DNA of 64,000 nt, taken from assembly GCF_011806455.1 (NCBI RefSeq), contig NZ_JAATOT010000003.1, positions 248,001 to 312,000 on the forward strand. Direction: 5' to 3'. The notes beneath the pieces were generated by a model that made no database searches, was not told the DNA's origin, and worked only from the letters and a program-made list of their open reading frames with translations. The position numbers were made by a program, and so were the translations under genes. Below, piece by piece: positions 26,341 through 33,593 of this stretch; position 1 is the first letter of the stretch; each line of letters starts with the position of its first letter. This DNA is from Celeribacter sp. HF31. Lineage in GTDB: Bacteria > Pseudomonadota > Alphaproteobacteria > Rhodobacterales > Rhodobacteraceae.

Positions 26341-26611
26341 ACATACTGAAGACACTGCCACGAACCCGTTTTCTCAGGTTCCCATCGAGATCACGATTTC
26401 CGTCGGCAAAGCCAGGCCGCTCGTGAAGGATTTGTTGAAACTGCAAAGCGACAGCATCCTCCCCCTGGATCGGAATATCGAGGATCCCGTTGAGCTTTAC
26501 GTCGGAGACAAACTGATTGCGCGTGGCGAATTGCAGGAGCTGGAAGGCGGGCAAGCCGGTCAATTGGCCGTGCGCCTCATCGAGGTTGCCGACCTGAAAA
26601 ACGGATTGTGA
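26333..26611 (+). CDS. fliN: Flagellar C-ring protein FliN
   Basis: This 92-aa protein is a single SpoA domain: VPIEITISVGKARPLVKDLL, then LPLDRNIEDPVELYVGDKLI and GELQELEGGQAGQLAVRL. FliN forms the base of the C ring and the export docking site for FliH-FliI. It overlaps the FliH-like gene by 8 bp. A FliM partner is not encoded in the window. Confidence 0.94.
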   Translation: MVEHTEDTATNPFSQVPIEITISVGKARPLVKDLLKLQSDSILPLDRNIEDPVELYVGDKLIARGELQELEGGQAGQLAVRLIEVADLKNGL

Positions 26612-26617
26612 GCTCTC

Positions 26618-27355
26618 ATGCGGCTTTCTGCACCTCTGCTTTTGCTGGCGATCGGTTTTCTATTGATCGGGGAAACCGCAAGCGCACAGGCTATCACGCT
26701 TGATCTCGGTGACGACGGTTCACTGGCCACCCGATCCATTCAGCTTTTGCTGCTCATTACGGTCCTGAGCATCGTTCCAGGGATCGCCGTCACACTGACC
26801 TGTTTTCCTTTTATCGTTACCGTTCTCTCTATCCTGCGTCAGGCCATCGGTCTGCAACAATCGCCACCGAACATGTTGATGATCAGTCTGGCGATGTTTC
26901 TGACCTATTTCGTGATGGAACCGGTTTTTACGGAAAGTTGGACCATCGGAATTCAGCCGTACGTGAACGGCGACATCCCTCTCGAACAGGCATTCCAGCT
27001 ATCAATTGATCCCTTTCGCGGTTTTATGTCCAACCGCATTGATCCCGACACTTTCCAACAGCTTCAAGAACTTCGCACGGATATCAACGACGTGAACGGC
27101 GTCACTCGCGATGCGCCGCTTTCCCTTTTGGTTCCGTCTTTTCTGCTTTCCGAAGTCGAACGCGCATTTCAGATCGGATTTCTGATCTTCCTGCCGTTTC
27201 TCATCATCGACCTTGTTGTCTCAGCCATTCTAATGTCCATGGGGATGATGATGGTGCCACCGGCCATCGTATCCCTGCCCTTCAAATTGGCTTTTTTCGT
27301 GGTCTCCGATGGCTGGGCTTTGATCTCAAGCGCCCTCGTCCGCAGCTATTTCTGA
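26618..27355 (+). CDS. fliP: Flagellar export gate protein FliP
   Basis: This 245-aa protein has a cleavable signal peptide (about residues 1-24, ending ASAQA), then membrane segments with SIQLLLLITVLSIVPGIAVT, IVTVLSILRQAIGLQQSPPN and the C-terminal FLPFLIIDLVVSAILMSMGM. These are FliP hallmarks. FliP forms the pentameric core of the export gate with FliQ and FliR. No fliO gene precedes it, as in some alphaproteobacteria. A strong bidirectional terminator follows. Confidence 0.97.
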   Translation: MRLSAPLLLLAIGFLLIGETASAQAITLDLGDDGSLATRSIQLLLLITVLSIVPGIAVTLTCFPFIVTVLSILRQAIGLQQSPPNMLMISLAMFLTYFVMEPVFTESWTIGIQPYVNGDIPLEQAFQLSIDPFRGFMSNRIDPDTFQQLQELRTDINDVNGVTRDAPLSLLVPSFLLSEVERAFQIGFLIFLPFLIIDLVVSAILMSMGMMMVPPAIVSLPFKLAFFVVSDGWALISSALVRSYF

Positions 27356-27383
27356 CCGGCAGTCTCACGAAAAGCTCACAAAT

Positions 27384-27420
27384 AAAACGCGCTCCATTAC
27401 GGGGCGCGTTTTATTATTTT
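27384..27420. terminator. Bidirectional intrinsic terminator between convergent fliP and flgI
   Basis: AAAACGCGC and GCGCGTTTT form the ends of an extended stem (with a further T-G and two C-G pairs inside), followed on the plus strand by TTATTATTTT. On the minus strand the same stem is followed by a T-rich TTTTATTTG stretch. It lies 29 bases after the fliP stop and 75 bases after the flgI stop, and would serve both operons. Confidence 0.85.
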
Positions 27421-27494
27421 CTGACCTTGGCTGAGCGACTCCTTGGGACCTCCTCGACTGCAGCACAGCTTTTCCGCTTCTGCCCCAGTGCGAG

Positions 27495-28598
27495 TTATCG
27501 CACCAGGAACTCTGCATGCAGGGCTCCGGCCGCCTTGATGCTTTTCAGAATATCAATCATGTCGCGCGGCGACACGCCCAGCGCATTCAGACCTGCAATC
27601 ACCTCGGACAGAGAGGTGCCCTCATTGATTTCCGCCAATCCGATGCCGGGCTCTTCTTGAATAGAGGCCTGCGTTCTGGGAACGACCACTGTGCCGCCGT
27701 CTGAGAACGGGTTAGGCTGGACCACAAGCGGCTCTTCCTGGATACGCAGGGTCAAGTTCCCCTGGCTAACGGCCACACGGGAAATCCGCACATCTTCCCC
27801 CATCACGATCGTGCCGGATCTCTGATCCACGACGACACGCGCTTTACGCTCCGGCTGCACAGAAATGTTTTCCACCCGCCCCAAAGCATGCGCCGGGGAC
27901 AGTTCCTTGGTCGCCTTGATGTCCAAGATCACCGTACCGGCATCGAGCATTCTGGATACAACGCGACCGAAATCCTGATTAATGGCATCTTCAATCCGTT
28001 CAGCCGTCGTGAAATCGGGGTTGCGAAGCGCCAAGCGCACTGATTTGAGCTGCGTGAAATCAAAATCGATTTCACGCTCAACCCGCGCACCAGACGGAAT
28101 AACGCCAGAGGTCGGCACACCTTGCACCACAGATGCACCGGCTCCCTCGGCAGAAGCACCGCCGGCAATAACGGTGCCTTGTGCGACGGCGTAAATCTGA
28201 CCATCCGGCGCATTGAGCGGCGTCATGATCAGCGTGCCGCCCAAAAGACTTTTCGCATCACCAATCGCCGAAACTGTCACATCGATCTTACCGCCTGTCC
28301 GAGAAAAGGGAGGCAACGTCGCGGTGACAAAGACAGCTGCGACGTTTTTGGGTCGAAACTGCTCTCCGGTCACATTCACGCCGAGACGTTCAAGGATGCT
28401 GGACATGATTTCCTCGGTGAATGGCGCGTTTCGGATACCATCGCCCGTTCCGTTCAAACCGACAACGAGGCCATATCCGACCAGATCGTTGCCACGCACT
28501 CCGTCGAATTCGACGAGATCCTTGATCCGAATGGGGTTGGCTGCGGCGGGAAGAGCCAGCAGGAGCGCAAAAAGAAGAGAGGAGAGCAATTTGAACAT
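27495..28598 (-). CDS. flgI: Flagellar P-ring protein FlgI
   Basis: This 367-aa periplasmic protein has a signal peptide (about residues 1-20, ALLLALPAAANP). Family segments follow: IRIKDLVEFDGVRGNDLVGY, GLVVGLNGTGDG, RPKNVAAVFVTATLPPF, and the C-terminal LSEVIAGLNALGVSPRDMID. FlgI assembles the P ring around the rod in the peptidoglycan, assisted by FlgA. The start overlaps the flgL stop (TGATG), and it is the last gene of the flgE-flgK-flgL-flgI operon. Confidence 0.97.
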   Translation of the reverse strand: MFKLLSSLLFALLLALPAAANPIRIKDLVEFDGVRGNDLVGYGLVVGLNGTGDGIRNAPFTEEIMSSILERLGVNVTGEQFRPKNVAAVFVTATLPPFSRTGGKIDVTVSAIGDAKSLLGGTLIMTPLNAPDGQIYAVAQGTVIAGGASAEGAGASVVQGVPTSGVIPSGARVEREIDFDFTQLKSVRLALRNPDFTTAERIEDAINQDFGRVVSRMLDAGTVILDIKATKELSPAHALGRVENISVQPERKARVVVDQRSGTIVMGEDVRISRVAVSQGNLTLRIQEEPLVVQPNPFSDGGTVVVPRTQASIQEEPGIGLAEINEGTSLSEVIAGLNALGVSPRDMIDILKSIKAAGALHAEFLVR

Positions 28599-29605
28599 CA
28601 GATGTAATCCGCAAGGCTAAGTTGGGACATACGCGCGGTCAGCGTGTAGATGAGTTGAAGTTGAGTTTCGGTTTGAGTGAGCATTGACGCGGACTCATAG
28701 GGGTCTGCCGAAATGATTTCGGATTTTGCCGTCTCATAGGAATAGGTCATGGCCTTGTTGGACAGGTTTGCCTCTTCGATACGCGCCTCGATCGAGCCGA
28801 CCTGAGCCTGGAGATCGGCCAAACCGGCCTGAGCGCCCATGAGGGTCTCGCCTGCGCTGCGCAACAGAGATGCTTGCGTCCCGACCTCACCGTCAAAAAC
28901 GCCTTCATCGACAAGAGAGGCCAAAGCCAAGCCTTTGAGCGTTTCGCGGATGGACATGTCTTCTGCGGTGATATCCAGTTTCACCTTTTCGTTCTCGCCG
29001 AGCGAGAAAGGCGACAGAGAATTCGCCGACCCTTGATAAGCGGTGGTTTCATAACCGCCACCGCCGGACATGAACCAATCATCGACAATGGTTTCCACGT
29101 CAGCCGCGGTCAAGGCGCCGGAAACTGCTGTCACCAGCTCGCTCATCATATCATCAGCTGTCATCAGCGCCGTCTGTCCCGTTGCTGCACCACTCAAAAG
29201 CGAACGATCTCCGATCCGGGCATTCAAAGTGGATACGACCGCGTCAAACCTTGTACGCGCGTCTTTCGCAGCAACTGTAACACTGGTTGCATCAGCGTTT
29301 GTCGAGGCCGTCAACAGGCTGGAAGAGAGATCTTCGACGTGCGAAGAAATTGATCCAAAGCTGGATTGCAAAGCAGTTGCAAAAAGGTCCGCCTCCTGGA
29401 TCGCGATATCATAAGAGCCCAGGGTTCGAAGAGAACGTTCAATGGACGCCAAGGGCGAAAAGTCACCAGAGACCGCCCCGGACAGGTCTTGCTTTTTACC
29501 GCTTGCGACCTCGTAGTTATATCTGTCGAGATCTTGCTTGGTTTGCGTCGTAAACCGCATGTTCCGGAGCGTCGCAGCCCTATCACCGAAAGAAATCGTA
29601 CTCAT
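28598..29605 (-). CDS. flgL: Hook-filament junction protein FlgL
   Basis: This 335-aa protein is flagellin-like at both ends: N-terminal FGDRAATLRNMRFTTQTKQDL with LDRYNYEVASGKKQDL, and a C-terminal SMLTQTETQLQLIYTLTARM. The gene order flgK-flgL and the length support FlgL (HAP3), the second junction protein. The start is ATG 29605, three bases after the flgK stop, with GGGGA just upstream. A TTG two codons earlier would overlap flgK. Confidence 0.9.
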   Translation of the reverse strand: MSTISFGDRAATLRNMRFTTQTKQDLDRYNYEVASGKKQDLSGAVSGDFSPLASIERSLRTLGSYDIAIQEADLFATALQSSFGSISSHVEDLSSSLLTASTNADATSVTVAAKDARTRFDAVVSTLNARIGDRSLLSGAATGQTALMTADDMMSELVTAVSGALTAADVETIVDDWFMSGGGGYETTAYQGSANSLSPFSLGENEKVKLDITAEDMSIRETLKGLALASLVDEGVFDGEVGTQASLLRSAGETLMGAQAGLADLQAQVGSIEARIEEANLSNKAMTYSYETAKSEIISADPYESASMLTQTETQLQLIYTLTARMSQLSLADYI

Positions 29606-29607
29606 CG

Positions 29608-31065
29608 TCAAATCCCCATCAACTGATCCATGAGCGCCTCGATGGTCGAAATCACCTTGGCATTCGCGGCATAGGTTTGTTCGATCACGAGAAGCCGTTG
29701 CATTTCCTGATCCGTGTCCACGCCATTCTCCAATTCAATGGCCTCAAGCGAGTCGCGGCGGGCCGAGGCGTAGGTCAGATCCGCCTCCGCGTTGAGTTGG
29801 TTCGTTTCCGCGAGCGAATAGATGTCAGCTGCAAATCCAAGTGCCGAGCGTTCGATGCCGGTCAATCCGCCCGAAGCCGCGACACGGGACTTTTGTAGCG
29901 CGTTGGCCAAAGAATTCAGGACGGTCGCGTCGCCCTGATCGCCCTCTGTCACAGCACCAAGCCCGTCACGAAGCTTCCACAGGTCGCCACCCTGATCTGG
30001 GTCGACCAAAGCATTCACGGAAATCCGCCCAGCCAAGCCCTCTTCGTTCAAAACATCAAAGGCCACACCGCCATCGGTAAAGAGACCCGCATCACCGATC
30101 GCCAGAGTGGAATCCGCATCGGGTGTCTGGAAACGCTCGATCAGGTCACGTGCGAGAGCATCCAGTTCGGTTTGGGCCTGAGGTGCCAGTACATCGCGCA
30201 CTTCGAACAAGCCCGCGAGTTTACCGCCAGCGATGGGGCCTTTGTCCGTGCTCGTCGGCATGTCCAGACCATTGATCGTCAGGCCTGACAAAGCACCACC
30301 GTAAACAGTCATATCGGGAGTGATGATCGGCGTCTGTGTAAACCCGAGGGTTGCGGCCTTGGAGTCTACGAGGAAGGCACCGCCATTGGTGTAGAGGGAA
30401 ATCATCCCGTTATCTTTTTCGACTTCATTCACGGGAATGAATTCGGAAATTTGATCAACCAATGTCTGACGTTGATCCATGAGACCATTGGCATCATAGC
30501 CTTGAGTGATCTGTTTCTGGATCGCGACATTGAGATCGACAACCTGTTGCAGTGCGGAATTCAAGAAATCGACGGTCTGTGCGATTTCCTTATCCGCGGC
30601 CATACGCGTGTCCATAATGCTGTCGGAGGCATCGTTGATTTGTGTCGTTAAGTCACTTGCCGCGTCCAGAACAGTCGCCAGCCGCGCCTCGGAATCCGGG
30701 CGGCTGGCGGCTTCGATCAGTGCGGTTTCGAGACCGGTGATCCGGCCTGCGATGGAGTCCTTTTCATCGGCCTGGCCCATGGCCGCAGCATAGGAGTCGT
30801 AAAACTCCGCGCGGGTATTTTCGAGTGCCGCCTCTGCACCCGCATAACGACGCTCGCCCGTCACGACCGGATCATGATAGCGAGTGACCCCGACGACTGA
30901 AACGCCGGAGCCATATCTGCCCAGTTGCTGCGAGGTTAACTCGATTTCCCGCTTGCCATACCCTTCTGTCATGGCGTTGGCGACGTTGGAGGACACGACA
31001 TCCGCCGCGCGCGACACAGCATTCAGGCCACTCAAGGCATTTGAAAGGGCCGAAGAAATACTCAT
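29608..31065 (-). CDS. flgK: Hook-filament junction protein FlgK
   Basis: This 485-aa protein starts with the rod/hook-like helix SALSNALSGLNAVSRAADVV and NVANAMTEGYGKREIEL, and ends with a helix GVDTDQEMQRLLVIEQTYAA, both typical of FlgK (HAP1). FlgK joins hook and filament with FlgL. AGGAGG precedes the ATG. The FlgN-like protein at 4805 would be its export chaperone. Confidence 0.95.
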   Translation of the reverse strand: MSISSALSNALSGLNAVSRAADVVSSNVANAMTEGYGKREIELTSQQLGRYGSGVSVVGVTRYHDPVVTGERRYAGAEAALENTRAEFYDSYAAAMGQADEKDSIAGRITGLETALIEAASRPDSEARLATVLDAASDLTTQINDASDSIMDTRMAADKEIAQTVDFLNSALQQVVDLNVAIQKQITQGYDANGLMDQRQTLVDQISEFIPVNEVEKDNGMISLYTNGGAFLVDSKAATLGFTQTPIITPDMTVYGGALSGLTINGLDMPTSTDKGPIAGGKLAGLFEVRDVLAPQAQTELDALARDLIERFQTPDADSTLAIGDAGLFTDGGVAFDVLNEEGLAGRISVNALVDPDQGGDLWKLRDGLGAVTEGDQGDATVLNSLANALQKSRVAASGGLTGIERSALGFAADIYSLAETNQLNAEADLTYASARRDSLEAIELENGVDTDQEMQRLLVIEQTYAANAKVISTIEALMDQLMGI

Positions 31066-31095
31066 GTCTAGCCTCCTAACTTGTCACTTTAAGGC

Positions 31096-32391
31096 TCAGC
31101 GTTTGATGTTCGTGGTCTCCTGGAGCATCTCGTCGACCGTCTGGATGACCTTTGCATTCGAGGAATAGGCCCGCTGAGTTTGGATCAGATCCGTCAGTTC
31201 AGCGGCCACGTCGGTGGCGGAGCCTTCGCGAGCAAAACCTTCGATCGTACCGGTCGGGCCGTCCCCCGCATCCCACAGGAAGAAGGAACCCGAATCCGGC
31301 GACACCTGATAAGTTTGGTTGCCCAGAGAGGTCAGGCCATTGGGATTCGGGACGTCCACCAGCGGGATTTGATAGATCACGCGGGTAAAACCGGTATCGT
31401 AGGTTGCCGTGATATAGCCGCCGTCGTCGATCTCTACCGAAGTCAGGTTACCAACGGGCGAACCGTCTTTGGTGATCGAGGTGGGCGCAAACCCGTCGGA
31501 CAGCTGGGTGAGACCATTGGTGTCGCCCGGTTTGCCGATGGTCATTTCGATCGGGCCACCCGCAACGGTCAGAGCCAGGGTGCCTGCCCCCGAATCATAG
31601 GTTGCAGTTGCCGGGTTGTTGACCGTCGGAGTGACGGTCGAAAGCGTGCCGCCTGCGCCGCGCGTATCATCGAACACCAGATCATATTCGCCGATAATGG
31701 CACCACCGGATGCAGTGTCAGTGATCGTCATGGTCCAGCTGTTCGGGGTCACAGGGTCCGGCGTGAAAGTGATGTCCAACGCCTCGGAGGTACCGAGGTT
31801 GCCGAAGTATTCCACAGAAGCCGGCAGGGCAGTGGTCGCGCCTTCTGCGGGCAGGTTTACACCGAGATTGATTTTGGTGGTCGGGTCGCCAGCCGTCTGG
31901 TTGGAATTGATAACCACGGGTTCAAGTCCCGTCATTGTATCGCGCGCATAGGTGGCGATGGAGCCATCGGCCTCGGCGGGCCAACCCAGCAGAACAAGGC
32001 CGGAAGACGTCTTGAGAATGCCGTCCGCGTCCGTGTGGAACGATCCGGTGGTGGTCATCATCAGGGGTTGATCGCCCATATTGCCGTCAAGCGACACTTC
32101 GGTAGTCACCGGAAGGAAACCGCCATCAGCAACGGCAATATCCGTCGCGTTCGAGGTCGAGATCAGCGGCCCCTGCTCGTCAATCAAGCGAGTCGTGCTC
32201 GCACGGACGCCGCCTGCAGTATAGGTGCCGGTGTTTGCGGAGTTCGAGATCACAAAGGATTCGAAATCGGTTGAGGCACGTTTGTACCCATATGTCCCGG
32301 AGTTGGCGATGTTATCGGAAATCGTTGCAAGCCGCGTAGCGTTTGCTGCAAGGCCGGCAACACCGGCATTAAGAGAAGAAGAAATCGACAT
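31096..32391 (-). CDS. flgE: Flagellar hook protein FlgE
   Basis: This 431-aa protein has the hook signature SSLNAGVAGLAANATRLATI with NIANSGTYGYKRASTDFESF, a central beta-rich variable part, and the C-terminal helix DLIQTQRAYSSNAKVIQTVD followed by EMLQETTNIKR. FlgE polymerises into the hook under control of FliK and FlgD. It heads the leftward flgE-flgK-flgL-flgI operon and has a CtrA-like site about 60 bp upstream. Confidence 0.97.
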   Translation of the reverse strand: MSISSSLNAGVAGLAANATRLATISDNIANSGTYGYKRASTDFESFVISNSANTGTYTAGGVRASTTRLIDEQGPLISTSNATDIAVADGGFLPVTTEVSLDGNMGDQPLMMTTTGSFHTDADGILKTSSGLVLLGWPAEADGSIATYARDTMTGLEPVVINSNQTAGDPTTKINLGVNLPAEGATTALPASVEYFGNLGTSEALDITFTPDPVTPNSWTMTITDTASGGAIIGEYDLVFDDTRGAGGTLSTVTPTVNNPATATYDSGAGTLALTVAGGPIEMTIGKPGDTNGLTQLSDGFAPTSITKDGSPVGNLTSVEIDDGGYITATYDTGFTRVIYQIPLVDVPNPNGLTSLGNQTYQVSPDSGSFFLWDAGDGPTGTIEGFAREGSATDVAAELTDLIQTQRAYSSNAKVIQTVDEMLQETTNIKR

Positions 32392-32452
32392 GGGGGTAGC
32401 GCCTTTCTGCTGCTGGGACCCAAAAAACTGGTTTCAGCATGCACAATGAGGC

Positions 32453-32467
32453 TTAACGGCTCCCTAA
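32453..32467. promoter_or_regulatory. CtrA-like site (TTAA-N7-CTAA) upstream of flgE
   Basis: TTAA, seven bases (CGGCTCC) and CTAA lie in the 91-bp gap between motB and flgE, 61 bp upstream of the flgE start on the minus strand, where it reads TTAG-N7-TTAA. It is one mismatch from the CtrA consensus. It shares the TTAACGG start with the perfect box at 50422. Confidence 0.5.
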
Positions 32468-32482
32468 CGCTTAAAATGCGAT

Positions 32483-33331
32483 CTATTTCTTTATCTGTTT
32501 TCTCAGCAAGACGATCTCGACACGGTTGTTACGGGCAGCCATTGGATTGCCGACAGCAGGTTTGCGATCCGCATAACCTGTCACCCGTTGAATACGTGCC
32601 GAAGGGGTGCCATTTTTTTCCAACAAAAGCCGAACCTGATCTGCTCGTTTGGTCGACAAATCCCAGACCGGATTGTCAGCAACAACAAGGGGTTGAGAGC
32701 GCACATAGCCTGAGACCGCAATGTCATTTCGGACGATTTTAAAGACCTCAGACAACATTTCCACGAGCAAATCCATCACCTCAGACGGCTCTGAGGATTT
32801 CGAGGAGAACAGCGGCTCATCATCGAGATCGTGCAGTTCGATGATCAAACCTTCGTCCGTCACCCGGGTCACGATATGTCGCATCGCCTCATCTGCAGCC
32901 ATGCTTTCGCCACTGAATGCCGTCAAAAGCTCTTGTACATCTGCGAAAGCCTTCGCCTCGAGTGCCTCAGCTGTATCCTCGTCTTCCGTGCTTTCGGATT
33001 TCGCGGCCCCACTGTCATTGGCACTATGCGTGTTTGACGCCCCTGTCCCATTTTGCGACAGGGTTTCCTCGGTGAAGACTGAGTCGCCACCAAAAGAGCC
33101 GTCACCACCGCCGGAAATGCGGTTCACGGGAATGGTCGGATTAAAGTAATCCGCAAGCCCTTTGCGCTGTTTTTCCGTCGTCGCGTTCAACAACCACATC
33201 AAGAGAAAGAAGGCCATCATTGCGGTCACAAAGTCGGCATAAGCCACTTTCCAGGCGCCGCCATGGTGGCCGCCGCCTGCGATAACCTTCTTCTTCTTGA
33301 TGATAATCGGAGCGTTCCCTTTTCCGCTCAT
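32483..33331 (-). CDS. motB: Flagellar stator protein MotB
   Basis: This 282-aa protein has a basic N-terminus (IIIKKKKVIAGGGHHGG) and one membrane helix with the ion-carrying aspartate (WKVAYADFVTAMMAFFLLM, Asp33). A Ser/Gly/Glu-rich linker follows, then a C-terminal OmpA-like peptidoglycan-binding domain (TKRADQVRLLLEKNG, ending NPMAARNNRVEIVLL). It is the stator partner of MotA at 21439 but is not co-transcribed with it. The 91-bp gap to flgE downstream contains a promoter-like site, so the two are probably separate units. Confidence 0.96.
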   Translation of the reverse strand: MSGKGNAPIIIKKKKVIAGGGHHGGAWKVAYADFVTAMMAFFLLMWLLNATTEKQRKGLADYFNPTIPVNRISGGGDGSFGGDSVFTEETLSQNGTGASNTHSANDSGAAKSESTEDEDTAEALEAKAFADVQELLTAFSGESMAADEAMRHIVTRVTDEGLIIELHDLDDEPLFSSKSSEPSEVMDLLVEMLSEVFKIVRNDIAVSGYVRSQPLVVADNPVWDLSTKRADQVRLLLEKNGTPSARIQRVTGYADRKPAVGNPMAARNNRVEIVLLRKQIKK

Positions 33332-33458
33332 ACCACCACCTCATTTTTCACCCGAAAACAGGGATAGCAGTTGTGAATAAACACCGTCTTAATTTCTAAA
33401 ATTGAACAGATATTCCGTCACATAAGATGCGCAGCAAGTTTGCGCAGTCCGTTGAGCC

Positions 33459-33526
33459 TTTGCGTCCGCATGAAACCTCCGACACCCATTGGATATGGGT
33501 TAAAATATCAGTGTCGCGGACGCAAA
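33459..33526. repeat. Nested inverted repeat in the motB/kelch-GT intergenic region
   Basis: The 262-bp interval between motB and the kelch-GT gene holds TTTGCGTCCGC (33459-33469) and its exact complement GCGGACGCAAA (33516-33526). Inside are GACAC (33481-33485) with GTGTC (33511-33515), stacked directly on the outer 3' arm, and a small ACCCAT/ATGGGT hairpin at 33484-33500. The arrangement suggests a folded RNA leader or a paired operator ahead of the kelch-GT gene. There is no T-run in the plus direction. Confidence 0.5.
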
Positions 33527-33593
33527 AATATGAACGGACGACAGGGCATAGATCGTTTAAGCCTGAACAAAGTAGAACAGAGGCAAATTTCCA

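Noticed and set aside
31180-32274. 364-codon plus-strand frame opposite flgE
   Set aside because: It is antisense to the hook gene with no start signal; the protein is Gly/Arg/Asp-rich without domain.
33332-33593. CtrA-like site upstream of motB
   Set aside because: TTAA occurs once, but no second half-site at seven-base spacing was found.
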